The notes under the pieces were generated by a model, which saw only the letters and a list, made by a program, of their open reading frames with translations, did no database searches and was not told the origin of the DNA. Shown in pieces: positions 17,795 to 26,115 of a stretch of 64,000 bases of DNA. Made by a program: the position numbers and the translations under genes. This DNA comes from Martinezella tropici (GTDB lineage: Bacteria; Pseudomonadota; Alphaproteobacteria; Rhizobiales; Rhizobiaceae): assembly GCA_000799755.1 (NCBI GenBank), contig JUHI01000001.1, forward strand, positions 1,054,001 through 1,118,000. The letters run 5' to 3'. Position 1 is the stretch's first letter. The number at the start of each line of letters is the position of its first letter.

Positions 17795-17958
17795 TCATCC
17801 GGCCTCCTGAGCTTGTCGAAGGGCGGCCACCTTCTCCCCGCTCGCGGGAGAAGGGGATAGACGCGACCATAGCCTTCCTTCAAGCTGACTGCTTGGACGG
17901 AACTGAGGGGAAGTCCCCTCTCCCCGCGTGCGGGTAGAGGGTTAGGGTGAGGGCAGAA
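17795..17958. repeat. Palindromic intergenic repeat pair
   Basis: The gap 17776–17990 is filled by a GC-rich mosaic of a type found scattered through rhizobial genomes. It has two hairpins: CCTTCTCCC/GGGAGAAGG at 17830–17854, and CCCTCT-c-CCCGC / GCGGG-t-AGAGGG at 17916–17941. The flanks (CCCCTCATCCGGC, GGGTTAGGGTGAGGG) are also typical. No gene. It lies between convergent genes. Confidence 0.7.
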
Positions 17959-17990
17959 CTCTCCATGCGACAGGAGCCGATTGCCTAATC

Positions 17991-19028
17991 TCAAATATCC
18001 CCCGCCGAGGGACCCCAGACATCCGTCATGGCGAAGCCTGCCGCCATCGGGTCGAAGGGGTCGAGCGCCACCTGGCTGAGGCCGAAGGTGAAGCCACGGC
18101 CGGTGATCGTCGGAATGATGGCGGGCTTGCCGGCAACTTCCGTTTCCGCCTGCAGGCCAACCTCGAACTCCGAGCCGATGATCGAACGGGATTTGAAGAC
18201 ATCGCCGACCTTGGCCTTGCCGCGGGCATGCAGCGTCGCCAGATTGGCGGAATTACCGGTGCCGCAGGGTGAGCGGTCGGCCCGGCCGGGCCACATGGTC
18301 GTGCAGGTGCGGATGGCGCCATCGGCGTCGATATCGCGGAACATCACGTAGGCGACGCCCGAGATCGCCGGGATTTCCGGGTGAACCACGGTCATCGCCC
18401 GGTTGATCGCATCCTTGATGACCATGCCGGCCTGAACGAGGGCGGCCGCATTGGACTTTTCAATGTTCAGTCCGATCTGGCCGACATCGACGAGCGCATA
18501 GAAGATGCCGCCATAGCAGAGATCGAGCTTGATCCTGCCCCATTGCTGCGTATCGAGACCGACGTCGAGTTCATGGACGAAGGATGGCACCATGGTCAGC
18601 CGCACCTTCTCGCAGCGGCCGTCGCGGCAGGTCGCCGTGGCGCGGACGAGGCCCGCCGCCGTATCGAGCGTGACGACCGTTTCCGGCTCCTTCATCTCGA
18701 CGATGCCGGATTCGAGCAGCGCCGTCGTCACGCAAATGGAGTTCGAGCCCGAGCTTGCATGCGCCTGGTCCGGCTGCAGGATGATGAAGCCAGCATCGGC
18801 GTCGGAATGCTTCGCCGGCAACAGAAGATTGACGGAGCCGATCGGCGCACCGCGCGGTTCCAGCACGAGGAAGCGGCGCAGCTCCTGCCCCTTCGGATCG
18901 GTGTTCAACCAATGCAGCTGCTCGGCAATGCTGTTGCCGGGGATCTTCGGCACGCCGCCGATGGCAACCTTACCGATTTCCCCTTCGCAGTGAACGTCCA
19001 GCAGCTGGATCGTGCGCTTCCATCTCAT
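17991..19028 (-). CDS. Proline racemase/hydroxyproline epimerase-family protein, Ser/Cys variant
   Basis: A 345-residue member of the proline racemase superfamily, which includes proline racemase, 4-hydroxyproline 2-epimerase and 3-hydroxyproline dehydratase. The C-terminal catalytic motif DRSPCGTGNSA (C255) is intact, but the first, normally M-C-G-H, reads SSGSNS (S93), so the general base/acid Cys is replaced by Ser. Ser/Cys members are a recognised subgroup with epimerase activity on hydroxyprolines reported for some. Start at 19028 has GGAG eight bases upstream. It is 14 bases downstream of an SDR gene on the same strand, so the two form an operon. Substrate uncertain. Confidence 0.85.
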   Translation of the reverse strand: MRWKRTIQLLDVHCEGEIGKVAIGGVPKIPGNSIAEQLHWLNTDPKGQELRRFLVLEPRGAPIGSVNLLLPAKHSDADAGFIILQPDQAHASSGSNSICVTTALLESGIVEMKEPETVVTLDTAAGLVRATATCRDGRCEKVRLTMVPSFVHELDVGLDTQQWGRIKLDLCYGGIFYALVDVGQIGLNIEKSNAAALVQAGMVIKDAINRAMTVVHPEIPAISGVAYVMFRDIDADGAIRTCTTMWPGRADRSPCGTGNSANLATLHARGKAKVGDVFKSRSIIGSEFEVGLQAETEVAGKPAIIPTITGRGFTFGLSQVALDPFDPMAAGFAMTDVWGPSAGDI

Positions 19029-19042
19029 CTCATCTACTCCAA

Positions 19043-19753
19043 TCAGACGTGTCGCGTGATGCCGCCGTCGACGCGGATATTCTGGCCGGTAATGTAGCCG
19101 GCGCCATCCGACAGCAGGAAGGCCGCCGTCTTGGCGATTTCGCTCATCAGGCCGATGCGCTTCATCGGCACCTTGTCGGCGGTTTCCGGCTTGTGGTTTA
19201 GGCTATCGATATAGCCGGGCAGGATGCAGTTCATGCGGATATTATCGGCCGCATAGCGATCGGAATAGAGCTTGGTGAAGGCGCCGGCGGCGGCGCGATA
19301 GGTGCAGGAAACCGGGAAGACCAGCGACGGCTCATAAGCGGCGAAGGTGGTGATGTTGACGAAAGCGCCCTTGCCCTGCTTCAGCATGACCGGCGTCACC
19401 AGCCGCGCCATGCGCACCAGCGACAGGATCATCATGTCGGAACCGAGCGTCCAGTTTTCGTCGGTGATATCGAGCAGATCGCCCTTTGGCGGATGGCCGG
19501 TGTGATTGACCACGGCATCGATGCGGCCATAGCTCTTCATGGTCAGATCGAAGATCGCCTGGATGTCCTCGGCCTTTTCGGCCACGCCGCGGGAGGCGAC
19601 GCCGCCGAGTTCAGCCGCCAGCGTTTCGCAGCTTTCCGACGGCGACATCAGCGCCAGCCGATAGCCGTTGGCGGCGAGTTCGCGGGCGATCGCTTCACCC
19701 ATGCCGCGGCCACCGCCGGTAATCAGTGCAACGGGCTTTTCGGTATCGGACAT
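19043..19753 (-). CDS. SDR-family protein with altered catalytic residues
   Basis: A 236-residue short-chain dehydrogenase fold. The cofactor motif TGGGRGMG (12–19) and the C-terminal GAGYITGQNIRVDGG are normal. The catalytic motif is not: YxxxK reads Y152-R-A-A-A156, the position expected for Ser (about 139) is Ala, and NNAG is replaced by VVNHTG. It may bind NAD(P) but use different chemistry, or be a non-catalytic partner. GGAGGAA precedes the ATG. First gene of an operon with the racemase-family gene, with a palindromic operator candidate upstream. Confidence 0.83.
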   Translation of the reverse strand: MSDTEKPVALITGGGRGMGEAIARELAANGYRLALMSPSESCETLAAELGGVASRGVAEKAEDIQAIFDLTMKSYGRIDAVVNHTGHPPKGDLLDITDENWTLGSDMMILSLVRMARLVTPVMLKQGKGAFVNITTFAAYEPSLVFPVSCTYRAAAGAFTKLYSDRYAADNIRMNCILPGYIDSLNHKPETADKVPMKRIGLMSEIAKTAAFLLSDGAGYITGQNIRVDGGITRHV

Positions 19754-19897
19754 GGTTTCCTCCTGCTAGCGGTTGATCCGAGCGGCGTTCGGTCGAGCGC
19801 CGGTTGATGCCAATCATCATACTGGCGACCAGCCGGGCTGTCGCCGGCCATGTCCGAAGCCATTCGCAAATATGCCACGCGTCAATCGGCGCACTTC

Positions 19898-19911
19898 TCT
19901 GATATATCAGA
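19898..19911. promoter_or_regulatory. Perfect palindrome upstream of the SDR–racemase operon
   Basis: TCTGATATATCAGA is a perfect 14-base palindrome about 145 bases upstream of the SDR start, in the 236-base gap 19754–19989. TGATATATCA-type sites are typical of GntR-family repressors that control amino acid and sugar-acid catabolism. No GntR gene is in the window, so the regulator is unknown. Confidence 0.5.
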
Positions 19912-19989
19912 TTGCGTGAGGTGGCTATGGTCTTTTACGGCAGCGGTAAAGGCCACCATCTCGGATCAGTTCATGAACGGATCATTGCC

Positions 19990-21285
19990 CTAAGGCGTCG
20001 CCGACATTGTTGCCGTCGCCTCGACGCTATCGCCGAGCGAACCGACGGTATTGTTGGCGGAAGCGCCGACACGACGCCATTGCTCGCCGTAATTCTGGCG
20101 GGTACGGGGATCGAAGATCGCAATCGGAGCGCTGACAGCAGCACCCGCGACGCTTCCGACCGTCTGTGCAGCACCCATGGCGACAGCACCGACGGCGTCG
20201 CCGATGCCCACATCGGAATCGGTGATCGTCTGCCCGGCGATGAGCCGAGCGCCGATGAGCTTCACCACTTCCGGGCTTTCGGCGAACTTGCCGTGATTGA
20301 GGCCATCGCCAGTCTTGAGCTTGGTGAGATCGAGCACGGTAATGCCCTGCTTTTCGAGCTCGCTGCGATAGGGCTCGGCGGCAGGGTCGATCTGGCCGAG
20401 GCGGTCGATATTGCCGGAAATGCGCCGGGACAGGGAAAGCGCCCGGTCGTCGCGTGAGACGAACAGGGTGAAATGCGGCTTGTCCTTGCCGAGAGCAGCG
20501 AACTGCCGCCCGAACACGTCGACGTCGAGATCGGGCGAGGCCAGGATGACGTTGTTGATCTTCGGCGCGACGCGACCATTACGGATCGCCATCTGCCTGA
20601 GCGATTCGACGGCAAGCCAGCTTCCCATCGAATGCGCCATGACGGTGATATCGCCAACGGCAGGATCGGCGGCGACCCGGCGCAACAATTCCTCAAGAGA
20701 ATCACGCGAATAGTTCGTGCTCTCCTTGTCATAGGCGTAGTCGAAGATGCTCGCCCGCGACGGCCAGGTGAAGACGATCGGCGCGACGTCGGCGTGCGAA
20801 TCGTGAACGATCTGCGCAAAGCGATAGACAGCGTCTTCATAGCGGTTGTTGAAGCCATGGACGAAGATCAGCACCCGCTTGTCCTTCGGCAGTTCAGCAT
20901 GCAACCAGGCACGCCCATCTGCTTCAGTTGCGAGCGGCTTGACGCTGGTGGTGACGAAATTCTTCAGCGGATTGCCGGGCAAGCGGCTCGGCCACTGCAC
21001 CTGACCGACCTTGCGATTGGCTTCCGGCGGGATGGAGACGCTGACTGCATCGATCTTCAGCCCCGGACCACGCTCGCCAGAAAACAGGATCGCCGGGTCC
21101 TTGTCCGGCAGGCGCGTTGTGGCGACGAGGAGATCGACCTTGGATGTACCAGGCACATTGTCGGCAACCGGCTGCATGACCCCCACCGGACGGCCACAGG
21201 CCGCCAGCAACAATGTCACGGCCACTGCGACAGTTCGGAAAGACAGCTTTCCCCATCGGCCCGAACTTGCCATGCGCTGCATCAT
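19990..21285 (-). CDS. Alpha/beta-hydrolase lipoprotein (DUF900 family)
   Basis: A 431-residue predicted lipoprotein. The N-terminus has a signal peptide ending in the lipobox LAAC (C30), then an alpha/beta-hydrolase domain of the DUF900 type: VLIFVHGFNNRYEDAVYRFAQ (oxyanion region), VFTWPSRASIFDY, and the nucleophile elbow AHSMGS (S219). The Asp (SPDLDVDVF) and His (GLNHGKFAESPEV) are plausible triad members. The C-terminal tail is Ala/Gly-rich. Two ATGs at 21285 and 21282 both sit just after AAGGAAGGG; either could be used. It is transcribed separately from the sRNA upstream. Natural substrate unknown. Confidence 0.85.
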   Translation of the reverse strand: MMQRMASSGRWGKLSFRTVAVAVTLLLAACGRPVGVMQPVADNVPGTSKVDLLVATTRLPDKDPAILFSGERGPGLKIDAVSVSIPPEANRKVGQVQWPSRLPGNPLKNFVTTSVKPLATEADGRAWLHAELPKDKRVLIFVHGFNNRYEDAVYRFAQIVHDSHADVAPIVFTWPSRASIFDYAYDKESTNYSRDSLEELLRRVAADPAVGDITVMAHSMGSWLAVESLRQMAIRNGRVAPKINNVILASPDLDVDVFGRQFAALGKDKPHFTLFVSRDDRALSLSRRISGNIDRLGQIDPAAEPYRSELEKQGITVLDLTKLKTGDGLNHGKFAESPEVVKLIGARLIAGQTITDSDVGIGDAVGAVAMGAAQTVGSVAGAAVSAPIAIFDPRTRQNYGEQWRRVGASANNTVGSLGDSVEATATMSATP

Positions 21286-21450
21286 GCAACCCTTCCTTAC
21301 CGCCATAACGTCGCGCCACTCTACGCATGGATGCCTGCGGCGCAAGCGACTCCCGCCGTTCCCGACCACATGATGCGATGCTAATTCGCGACGGCATTGC
21401 AAAGGCGCAACGCCTCCGCAGGCCTGGCAAACCACTGACGATGTCGAGAT

Positions 21451-21573
21451 AAAAAAAGAGCCCGATGCGGGAGGAGGATGCATCGGGCTCTTGATCCGGA
21501 TTGGCAACTGGGAGGAGGAGTGTTGCCAATCATTGAAGGAGCGCTGGGAGGAGGAGGTGCGCTGCCTTCGAGG
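21451..21573 (-). ncRNA. Small RNA with three CCUCCUCCC loops (cuckoo/alpha-r14/CcsR-type)
   Basis: On the minus strand three consecutive hairpins each expose the same anti-Shine-Dalgarno-like loop. Hairpin 1: arms 21535–21544 and 21559–21569 (one bulge), loop with CCTCCTCCTCCC. Hairpin 2: 10-bp perfect stem 21499–21508 / 21522–21531, loop ACTCCTCCTCCCA. Hairpin 3: 13-bp perfect stem 21456–21468 / 21480–21492, loop ATCCTCCTCCC, followed by a run of U, a strong terminator. A TATAT box at about 21582 would start the RNA near 21573, giving about 120 nt. CCUCCUCCC-loop sRNAs are a known alphaproteobacterial class, usually with two such loops. The rest of the gap (21574–21831) shows no gene. Confidence 0.85.
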
Positions 21574-21831
21574 GATTAGATATAACGCGAGCGCCGGCAT
21601 GAACAGACCGGCTTTCGCAATGCAGCAATGCGCCGAATGCATTGCTTTCTTCATGAATGCCGAAAATATCGCATAGCGCCGGCATTTTCGGGATTTTAGC
21701 GCCTATTTTGCAGTCGTTATTTGCACGAAACCCGAGATTCACATGATTGTGATCCTCATTTTTGCATTGGAAGCGCCGCTCACCGGCCACCGGTCGGTGA
21801 GCAATCTCGCATCGGCCGAGCGACCTTCGAC

Positions 21832-22713
21832 TCAGGCGGCCTTGAAAGCCTTCTTGCCTTCGGCGTCCAGCGCCGCGAATTCCTCGTCGGAAAGGACGAT
21901 GTTCACAGCGCTCGTGTTTTCCTCGAGGTGCTTGACCTTGCCGGTTCCGGGGATCGGCAACATGACGGGGCTGCGCTTCAGTACCCAGGCGAGCGCGATC
22001 TGGCTCGGAGCGGCATTGTGCTTCTTCGCGATGGTATCGAGCAGCGAGCCTTCCTTGGCGAGATCGCCGGCGGCGAGCGGGAACCAGGGGATGAAGCCGA
22101 TGCCGTGCTTTTCGCAATAGTCGAGCACGTCCTCGCTGGTGCGATCGACCAGATTGTAGCGGTTCTGTACCGTTGCCACCTTGAAATGCTTCGATGCTGC
22201 CTCGATGTCGGCCACGGAGACTTCGCTCAAGCCCGCATGACGGATGATCCCGTCGTTCAACAGCGACTTCACGGCATCGAACTGCTCCGCCGCCGGCACT
22301 TTGGTGTCGATGCGATGCAGCTGCCAGAGATCGATGCGGTCGACGCCGAGATTGCGCAGGCTCTTGTGCGCCTGCTGGATCAGATATTCGGGGCGACCCA
22401 GGGGCACCCAGACATTCGGCCCGGTGCGGGTGAGCCCGCCCTTGGTCGCGATGACGAGACCATGGCCATAGGGATGAAGCGCTTCCTTGATCAGGCGCTC
22501 GGAAACATCCGGGCCATAGGAATCGGCCGTATCGATGAAATTGATGCCGAGTTCCGGCAGGCGCTTCAGCGTCCGGACTGCCTCGTCGTGGTCTTCGGGC
22601 TCACCCCAGATGCCCGAGCCGGTGATGCGCATGGCACCGAAACCGAGACGATGGACGGGAAGATCACCACCGATCTTGAACTGACCGGACTTGGCTGCGT
22701 CGAATTCTGACAT
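21832..22713 (-). CDS. Aldo/keto reductase
   Basis: A 293-residue NADPH-dependent aldo/keto reductase of the YdbC/'oxidoreductase' subgroup (cytosolic TIM barrel). The catalytic tetrad is complete: D61 (FIDTADSYG), Y66, K91 (ATKGGL) and H133 (QLHRID). The cofactor end has [15 protein letters not shown]. Start at the ATG at 22713 with AGGGAC upstream; 50 in-frame codons before it are not family-like. Monocistronic, in the same direction as the TetR gene at 22926, which could regulate it. Substrate unknown. Confidence 0.9.
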   Translation of the reverse strand: MSEFDAAKSGQFKIGGDLPVHRLGFGAMRITGSGIWGEPEDHDEAVRTLKRLPELGINFIDTADSYGPDVSERLIKEALHPYGHGLVIATKGGLTRTGPNVWVPLGRPEYLIQQAHKSLRNLGVDRIDLWQLHRIDTKVPAAEQFDAVKSLLNDGIIRHAGLSEVSVADIEAASKHFKVATVQNRYNLVDRTSEDVLDYCEKHGIGFIPWFPLAAGDLAKEGSLLDTIAKKHNAAPSQIALAWVLKRSPVMLPIPGTGKVKHLEENTSAVNIVLSDEEFAALDAEGKKAFKAA

Positions 22714-22925
22714 GGTTATAGTCCCTTTTGATGGTTTGAAATCTATCTGGCATTTCCGGCATCCGGGGAGGAGCCGAGATTTGTCTGGCAAATCGAGGGT
22801 TCCGCGAGGGAGAGATGCGGTCGCGACCCACCAGTAAATGGGACTGCATCGCGATATATGCAATGCACCCCGCTAAATGCGCCGCTATCGATCAGCCCGG
22901 CTTTCGTCCGTTTAACCGGGTGCGG

Positions 22926-23570
22926 TCACGGGCGCTGTCGTACTTCTTCACCAAGATCGGCAAGTGCCGCCCAAAGCTCATCGAACAAGTCGCGAGCGAA
23001 CTCTTCCAACGAAATGTCCTGCCGGGACTGCGCCCAGCGCTCCCCGCCGATGCGCAGCATCGTCACCACCGCTGCCGCAAGCAAATCCAGACGAAGATGC
23101 GCCGCATTGCTGCCATGGCTGCGGGCATGAAGCGCATCTGCAAGCTTCCTTGCCAGCTTGGCATATTTCAGCTGGTCGCGGGCGCTAAGCGCCGGCGTAG
23201 TGCGGATCAAGGCAGCCAGCGCGAGGCTTTGCGGATCGGCCATGGCAGTGCGGAGGGCAGAATTGACGGCCGCCTCGATCACTTCGACCACCGAGGCAGC
23301 CTCGGGCTGTGCCGCGATAGCGCCGATCAATTCCCGGGCAAAGCCGTCCTGCCAGGCAGTGACCACATCCTCCTTGCTGGGGAAGTAGTCGAAGAAGCTG
23401 CGCTTGGAGACGTCGGCGGCTTCCGTGATGTCTTCGATGGTGGTGGCGTCAAATCCGCGCTCGAGAAAAAGCTTCAAAGCGGCGGCTTCGATCCGTTCGC
23501 GAGTTTGACGACGCTTGCGCTCGCGCCGGCCTTCTCTTACCGCGCTATCGACATCCGGCTTCTTCGCCAT
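22926..23570 (-). CDS. TetR-family transcriptional regulator
   Basis: A 214-residue TetR-type repressor. The DNA-binding region is at about residues 22–70 (RERIEAAALKLFLERGFDATTIEDITEAADVSKRSFFDYFPSKEDVV), an unusually canonical match. The ligand domain is helical and Ala-rich. Start ATG at 23570 with AGGGG upstream. The neighbours on the same strand are an aldo/keto reductase downstream and a methyltransferase upstream; either could be a target. A short palindrome GCGCTTAAGCGC lies at 23631–23642, overlapping the stop of the methyltransferase gene. Confidence 0.88.
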   Translation of the reverse strand: MAKKPDVDSAVREGRRERKRRQTRERIEAAALKLFLERGFDATTIEDITEAADVSKRSFFDYFPSKEDVVTAWQDGFARELIGAIAAQPEAASVVEVIEAAVNSALRTAMADPQSLALAALIRTTPALSARDQLKYAKLARKLADALHARSHGSNAAHLRLDLLAAAVVTMLRIGGERWAQSRQDISLEEFARDLFDELWAALADLGEEVRQRP

Positions 23571-23634
23571 CCGCTACCCCTGCCAGCCATTCGCTCAAGG
23601 CCGCCCCAAAATCGGCCTCGCCGGCTCCAGGCGC

Positions 23635-24282
23635 TTAAGCGCTGATTCCGGCATTCTCCCCGGTGCTACGATATTTGGAGCCGGGGATCGAGAGTTCCAG
23701 AGGATTTTGCCGCGATATCCTGTAGACGCCGGCGGGCGGAATGTTGCGCACCGTACCGCCGATGCGCTTTGCCTGCAGCCCGAGATCCGCAAGGATCGGC
23801 TTCTGCACCGGACAACGCGGACCATAGGTGAACTGATAGAAGGCGGCTCCCGGCTTCATCGTTTCGAAAGCACCGCCGACGATGGCCGCCACTTTGGAGG
23901 GCGGCATGGACAGCAGCGGCAGGCCGCTGACAACAGCACCGAAAGGCGCGTCAGCGAAAAGGCCGCACCGGCCAAGCTGCGCCGCATCCATATGGACCAC
24001 TCGCGCCTCAGGGAAACGCCCGCGCAAACGAGCGGCAAACTCCTCGCCGAATTCGACGAGCGTCAACGCGTGTTCGGGGATGCCGCGCGCGAGCAATGCG
24101 CGTGTGAATACGCCCGTGCCCGGGCCAAGTTCGAGGATCGGGCCATCGAAAGGTTCGATCTCCTGCGTCATCAGCCTCGCCAGCCGCTCACCCGACGGCG
24201 CAACCGCCGCAACCCGCATGGGATCGCTCACCCAGGAGCGAAAGAACTGCACGAAATCAGAGCATGAGGTCTTGGTTGTCAT
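23635..24282 (-). CDS. PmtA-like SAM-dependent methyltransferase
   Basis: About 215 residues, resembling rhizobial phospholipid N-methyltransferases: FVQFFRSWVSDPMRVAAVAPSG matches the PmtA N-terminal lipid/head-group region, and SAM motif I is ILELGPGTGVFT (49–60), followed by VVHMDAAQL and VVSGLPLLSMPPSK. It may methylate phosphatidylethanolamine or a related amine at the membrane, but could be a paralogue of other specificity. The start is uncertain: ATGs at 24282, 24306 and 24348 are all in frame and none has a good ribosome site; I chose the one where family similarity begins. Confidence 0.75.
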   Translation of the reverse strand: MTTKTSCSDFVQFFRSWVSDPMRVAAVAPSGERLARLMTQEIEPFDGPILELGPGTGVFTRALLARGIPEHALTLVEFGEEFAARLRGRFPEARVVHMDAAQLGRCGLFADAPFGAVVSGLPLLSMPPSKVAAIVGGAFETMKPGAAFYQFTYGPRCPVQKPILADLGLQAKRIGGTVRNIPPAGVYRISRQNPLELSIPGSKYRSTGENAGISA

Positions 24283-24433
24283 TCCGCGAATCCAATCTTC
24301 GGCCATAGAGTGTGATGACGTCCGAACAGCGTGGCAATTCAAAGGCATGCTCCGCCATTAGGCCGTCGAAAATCATTGCTAAGCAAGCATTATTACATAT
24401 TTCGCGCTCACATATTTTCATTTATTGCAAACT

Positions 24434-24446
24434 TGCATTTAATGCA
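24434..24446. promoter_or_regulatory. Palindrome upstream of SDR gene
   Basis: TGCATT-T-AATGCA is a perfect 13-base palindrome 54 bases before the SDR start, in an AT-rich region. With its flanks it fits a T-N11-A LysR-type box (TTGCATTTAATGCAG). It is a candidate operator; no partner regulator gene is adjacent in divergent orientation except the methyltransferase. Confidence 0.4.
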
Positions 24447-24499
24447 GAAATTACCAGATACAATGGGCAATGCCAAAATCCCTTCACAGGAGTTCCGCA

Positions 24500-25420
24500 A
24501 TGCCAGACTGGACAGTGAAAGACATTCCGCCGCAGACGGGTCGCATCGCGGTCATCACCGGCGCCAACAGCGGCATCGGCTACGAGGCGGCGAAGGCTCT
24601 GGCGGCGGCCGGCGCAAAGGTGATCATCGCCTCTCGCAATGGGGCCAGGGCCAACGAGGCGCTGGCGAAGATCCGCGCGGCAACAGCCGATGCGGACGTG
24701 ACGTTCGAAGCGCTCGATCTTTCGAGTCTCGATTCCGTCGCACGTACGGCCGACCGCATCGCCGCCGCCGTGCCGCATATCGATCTGCTTATCAACAATG
24801 CCGGCATCATGGCCATTCCCGACCGGCATGAAACCGAAGATGGCTTCGAGATGCAGATGGGCGCCAATTATATCGGCCATTTCGCCTGGACGATGCGGCT
24901 ACTGCCGAAAGTCTCCGCCGCCGCAAACCCGCGCGTCGTCACCGTGAGCAGCCTGGCGCATCGAAGCGGCCAGATCCATTTCGACGATCTGCAGTGGCGC
25001 CGGCGCTATCGGCCGTGGGCGGCCTATTGCCAATCGAAGCTGGCGACGCTGCTGTTCAGCCTCGAACTCGATCGCGTCGCGCGCGCCGAAGGCTGGGCGC
25101 TCAAGAGCATTGCCGCTCATCCCGGCTACGCCGTTACCGGCCTGCAAACCACTGGACCTCGCATGGGCCGCGACAGAGCAAGCCTGTTCGAACGCACCAT
25201 GAAATGGGTGGAGCCGTTTTCCTCACAATCGGCCGAGGCCGGAGCGCTGCCGACGCTCTTCGCCGCAACCTCACCAACGGCAGAAGGCGGTGCCATGTAT
25301 GGCCCAAGCGGCTTCTACGAGCTCAAAGGGCCACCGGTGCGCGCAAAGATCGCCCCTCATGCCCTCGACCAGACTACCTGGCGGCGATTGTGGGATGTCT
25401 CGGAACAGCTGACGGGTTGA
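24500..25420 (+). CDS. Short-chain dehydrogenase/reductase (retinol dehydrogenase-like)
   Basis: A 306-residue classical SDR. TGANSGIG (20–27) binds NADP (followed by IIASRNGAR), NNAG is at 99–102, and the catalytic residues S150/S151, Y176 and K180 (YCQSK) are all present. The longer C-terminus with GGAMYGPSGFYELKG places it with the retinol dehydrogenase/WW-oxidoreductase-like group. ATG at 24500 with CAGGAG upstream; a start ten codons earlier is less likely. Single gene ended by a strong bidirectional terminator. Substrate unknown. Confidence 0.9.
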   Translation: MPDWTVKDIPPQTGRIAVITGANSGIGYEAAKALAAAGAKVIIASRNGARANEALAKIRAATADADVTFEALDLSSLDSVARTADRIAAAVPHIDLLINNAGIMAIPDRHETEDGFEMQMGANYIGHFAWTMRLLPKVSAAANPRVVTVSSLAHRSGQIHFDDLQWRRRYRPWAAYCQSKLATLLFSLELDRVARAEGWALKSIAAHPGYAVTGLQTTGPRMGRDRASLFERTMKWVEPFSSQSAEAGALPTLFAATSPTAEGGAMYGPSGFYELKGPPVRAKIAPHALDQTTWRRLWDVSEQLTG

Positions 25421-25448
25421 AAGCAACTCTACCGGCAACGGCCTGAAA

Positions 25449-25481
25449 GAAACCCCTCGCCGCCGTGCGGAGAGGGGTTTC
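25449..25481. terminator. Bidirectional terminator
   Basis: GAAACCCCTC / GAGGGGTTTC forms a perfect 10-bp stem around a 13-base loop that itself can pair (CCGC/GCGG). A and T runs lie on both sides. It separates the convergent SDR and BA14K genes. Confidence 0.8.
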
Positions 25482-25494
25482 AAAGCATTTCACC

Positions 25495-25968
25495 TCACGG
25501 GCTGACGCACTGGCGGCGCGGTCCCTTGGTCGGCTGATAGGTATTGTCCGAGGCGCGGTAGGTCTTGTACCGGCTTGCGCACCAGCGAACGTGTGCGCTG
25601 CCGCGCGGCGGATGGGCGACTGCTCCGCCGATCATCGCGCCAGCGGTGAAGGCCGCCATCGGATACCACCAGCCATCATGGCGCCGATAGCCGGGACGGT
25701 GATGGCGATAGCCGCGATGGCCATGCCAGTAGCCCGGACGATTATGTGGCCGGTAATGCGGACGATGATGAGGGCGGTGACGGCCGCGATAGTGCCGGTT
25801 GTGATGCCGATATTGAACTTCGGTCAGGCCGGCGGGCTGATCGCCCGTCTGCTGGATGGCCGGCTGGATCAGCGGCTGGATCGGCGCGGCGACGGCCGGG
25901 TCGAAAGACGTAACGGCAAGCAAGGCACTCAAGGCGGTCACTGTTACGGTTGTCAGAAATCGTTTCAC
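25495..25968 (-). CDS. BA14K-family secreted protein
   Basis: A 157-residue exported protein. Residues 1–27 are a signal peptide (cleavage near AVA-AP). The middle is a low-complexity His/Arg/Tyr/Gly segment (repeated [17 protein letters not shown] units), followed by a hydrophobic glycine helix ([14 protein letters not shown]) and the C-terminal BA14K motif [16 protein letters not shown]...RRQCVSP. BA14K proteins are lectin-like immunoreactive proteins first known in Brucella and common in rhizobia. The start is GTG at 25968, with AGGAGGAGAAG before it; no ATG fits. Function in the envelope is not established. Confidence 0.88.
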   Translation of the reverse strand: MKRFLTTVTVTALSALLAVTSFDPAVAAPIQPLIQPAIQQTGDQPAGLTEVQYRHHNRHYRGRHRPHHRPHYRPHNRPGYWHGHRGYRHHRPGYRRHDGWWYPMAAFTAGAMIGGAVAHPPRGSAHVRWCASRYKTYRASDNTYQPTKGPRRQCVSP

Positions 25969-26066
25969 AGCTCTTCTCCTCCTGTCGAGTTACAACACTG
26001 ACGTGCAATGCGCGACAGCAAAAAATCTTTCACAATATTATCGCTTGCGCAAGTACATGACGCCCG

Positions 26067-26099
26067 GTAGGTATATAGGTAGGAAGCCTATCTATCTAC
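26067..26099. promoter_or_regulatory. Imperfect palindrome upstream of marR–MFS (autoregulatory operator candidate)
   Basis: GTAGGTATATAGG and CCTATCTATCTAC form 13-base arms (11 of 13 pair) around seven bases, ending 16 bases before the MarR start. MarR proteins usually bind such palindromes over their own promoter. Confidence 0.6.
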
Positions 26100-26115
26100 A
26101 AGCGAGCGAGACTCG

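Noticed and set aside
21778..21802. Hairpin GCTCACCG/CGGTGAGC downstream of the aldo/keto reductase
   Set aside because: An 8-bp stem exists but no U run follows on the minus strand; too weak to call a terminator.
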